Both the position numbers and the translations under genes were made by a program. DNA of 14,809 bases from Campylobacterales bacterium (GTDB lineage: Bacteria > Campylobacterota > Campylobacteria > Campylobacterales > JALSKU01), in NCBI GenBank assembly GCA_027023175.1, contig JALVWW010000082.1:1-14809 (forward strand), given 5' to 3'. This document shows, piece by piece, positions 13,902-14,809 of this stretch; the stretch's first letter is position 1, and each line of letters opens with the position of its first letter. The notes below the pieces were generated by a model, which searched no databases, was not told where the DNA came from, and saw nothing but the letters and a program-made list of their open reading frames with translations.

Positions 13902-14809
13902 GTTAGATTATCGATTTTATTTTTTTATTTGAGTACTTTCTTGTTTGCGGGTAGCAAGCCTGTATTAAATATTTATACTTATGATGCTTTTGCAGCTTCT
14001 TGGGGTCCTGCTCCTAAGATAAAAAAGATTTTTGATGCACTTTATGACTGCAATCTTACTTTTACTCCTGTTGATAGCTCTATTGGAGCTTTAAGAAAGA
14101 TTCAACTTGAAGGAAAAAATACAAAAGCTGATATACTTTTGGGGCTTGATACAAGTAGCATGCAAATGGCTAAAAAGACAGGACTTTTTATGCCTTTACA
14201 ACTGGATACTTCAAACTTGACACTACCTATCAAGTGGAGAGATGATATATTTTACCCGTTTGACTGGGGATATTTTGCTTTTGTTTACGATAGTAAAAAG
14301 CTTAAAAATCCTCCTCGCTCTTTTAAAGAGTTGACGAATATGGATAAAGATATCCAAATAGTCATAGAGGACCCCAGGTCTTCAACTCCTGGACTAGGGC
14401 TACTTTTATGGGTAAAAAGTGTATATAAAAATAGAGCAAAAGAGTACTGGCACAAACTTTCACCTCATATTCTAACCATTACAAAAGGATGGTCCGAAGC
14501 TTATGACCTGTTTTTAAAAGGTGAAGCTGACATGGTACTTTCTTATACAACATCTCCGGCTTATCACATAATAGCCGAAAAGAAGACAAATTATAAATAT
14601 GCTCATTTCAAAGAGGGTCATTATATGCAAATAGAAGTAGCAGCTATTCTTAAAAACTCATCCCATAAGGAACTGGCAAAAAAGTTTATCTCTTTTATGC
14701 TTAGCAGTAAGTTTGCCGATATTATACCTTTGACAAATTGGATGTATCCGGTAACAAAAACTTTAAAGCCACTTCCAAAACCTTTTTTGAACAAGCCCCA
14801 AAAAGCTCT
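13893..14809 (+). CDS. thiB: Thiamine ABC transporter substrate-binding protein ThiB (TbpA), partial (3' end beyond right edge)
   Basis: At least 305 codons from ATG 13893, open to the right edge. The E. coli homolog is 327 aa, so little is missing. A signal peptide (about residues 1-19, SILFFYLSTFLFA) leads to the periplasmic domain. The family signature is clear: LNIYTYDAFAASWGPAPKI, then LEGKNTKADILLGLDTSSM, KTGLFMPL, FDWGYFAFVYDS, EDPRSSTPGLGLLLWV, WSEAYDLFLKGEADMVLSYTTSP and the late MYPVT. It should capture thiamine and its phosphates for a ThiPQ importer, whose genes would lie beyond the edge. The start is set by AAAGGTGAAAG upstream; earlier ATGs in the repeat array all run into TGA within five codons. 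It has its own promoter. Confidence 0.93.
   Translation, partial: MKRVRLSILFFYLSTFLFAGSKPVLNIYTYDAFAASWGPAPKIKKIFDALYDCNLTFTPVDSSIGALRKIQLEGKNTKADILLGLDTSSMQMAKKTGLFMPLQLDTSNLTLPIKWRDDIFYPFDWGYFAFVYDSKKLKNPPRSFKELTNMDKDIQIVIEDPRSSTPGLGLLLWVKSVYKNRAKEYWHKLSPHILTITKGWSEAYDLFLKGEADMVLSYTTSPAYHIIAEKKTNYKYAHFKEGHYMQIEVAAILKNSSHKELAKKFISFMLSSKFADIIPLTNWMYPVTKTLKPLPKPFLNKPQKA

Noticed and set aside
1..14809. CRISPR arrays, phage or transposon genes, tRNA or rRNA
   Set aside because: No regularly spaced long repeats, transposase or integrase motifs, or structural RNA signatures were seen on either strand.

Overview
This low-GC window looks like a chromosomal segment of a Campylobacterota (Epsilonproteobacteria) species, probably free-living. 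The reasons are the AT-rich codon use, the short overlapping gene arrangement, and the run yggT, slt, an opposite-strand lipoprotein, mobB, fbp, a small Cys-containing protein and metG. From memory, that order also occurs in Campylobacter. I cannot name the genus from sequence alone. I see no rRNA, tRNA, CRISPR array, insertion sequence or prophage gene.

Layout. (1) 1-1066, minus strand: two tandem Crp/Fnr-family regulators sharing one base (TAATG). The second runs off the left edge. (2) 1191-3145, plus strand: yggT and a soluble lytic transglycosylase (slt), transcribed away from the regulators. (3) 3117-3605, minus strand: a small lipoprotein whose 3' end overlaps that of slt. (4) 3720-9401, plus strand: a compact operon of mobB, fbp, a 73-aa Cys protein, metG, an unrecognised protein with a possible Mur-ligase-like N-terminus, and a ChaA-family cation/proton antiporter. 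Each junction overlaps or is under 10 bp. (5) 9455-13587: a TRAP transporter with two tandem, closely related binding proteins (dctP1, dctP2), then dctQ and dctM. A strong hairpin lies between dctP2 and dctQ. (6) 13571-13807: a truncated P-loop (uridine-kinase-like) gene, probably a remnant, with a perfect 14-bp inverted repeat in its 5' part. (7) 13893 to the right edge: thiB, the thiamine ABC transporter binding protein, behind a near-consensus promoter.

How the genes work together. The binding proteins resemble the TakP type (2-oxo- or hydroxy-monocarboxylates). With a gluconeogenic FBPase and thiamine uptake, this suggests organic-acid scavenging beside central carbon metabolism. The regulators lack the usual cAMP-phosphate arginine, so they probably do not sense cAMP.

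The most unusual signal is a recurring 7-nt periodicity at translation start regions. It occurs before slt (1469-1496), across the fbp/small-protein junction (5048-5075) and most clearly before thiB (13860-13901). At thiB it forms a ladder of overlapping five-codon mini-ORFs whose last stop overlaps the thiB start codon.
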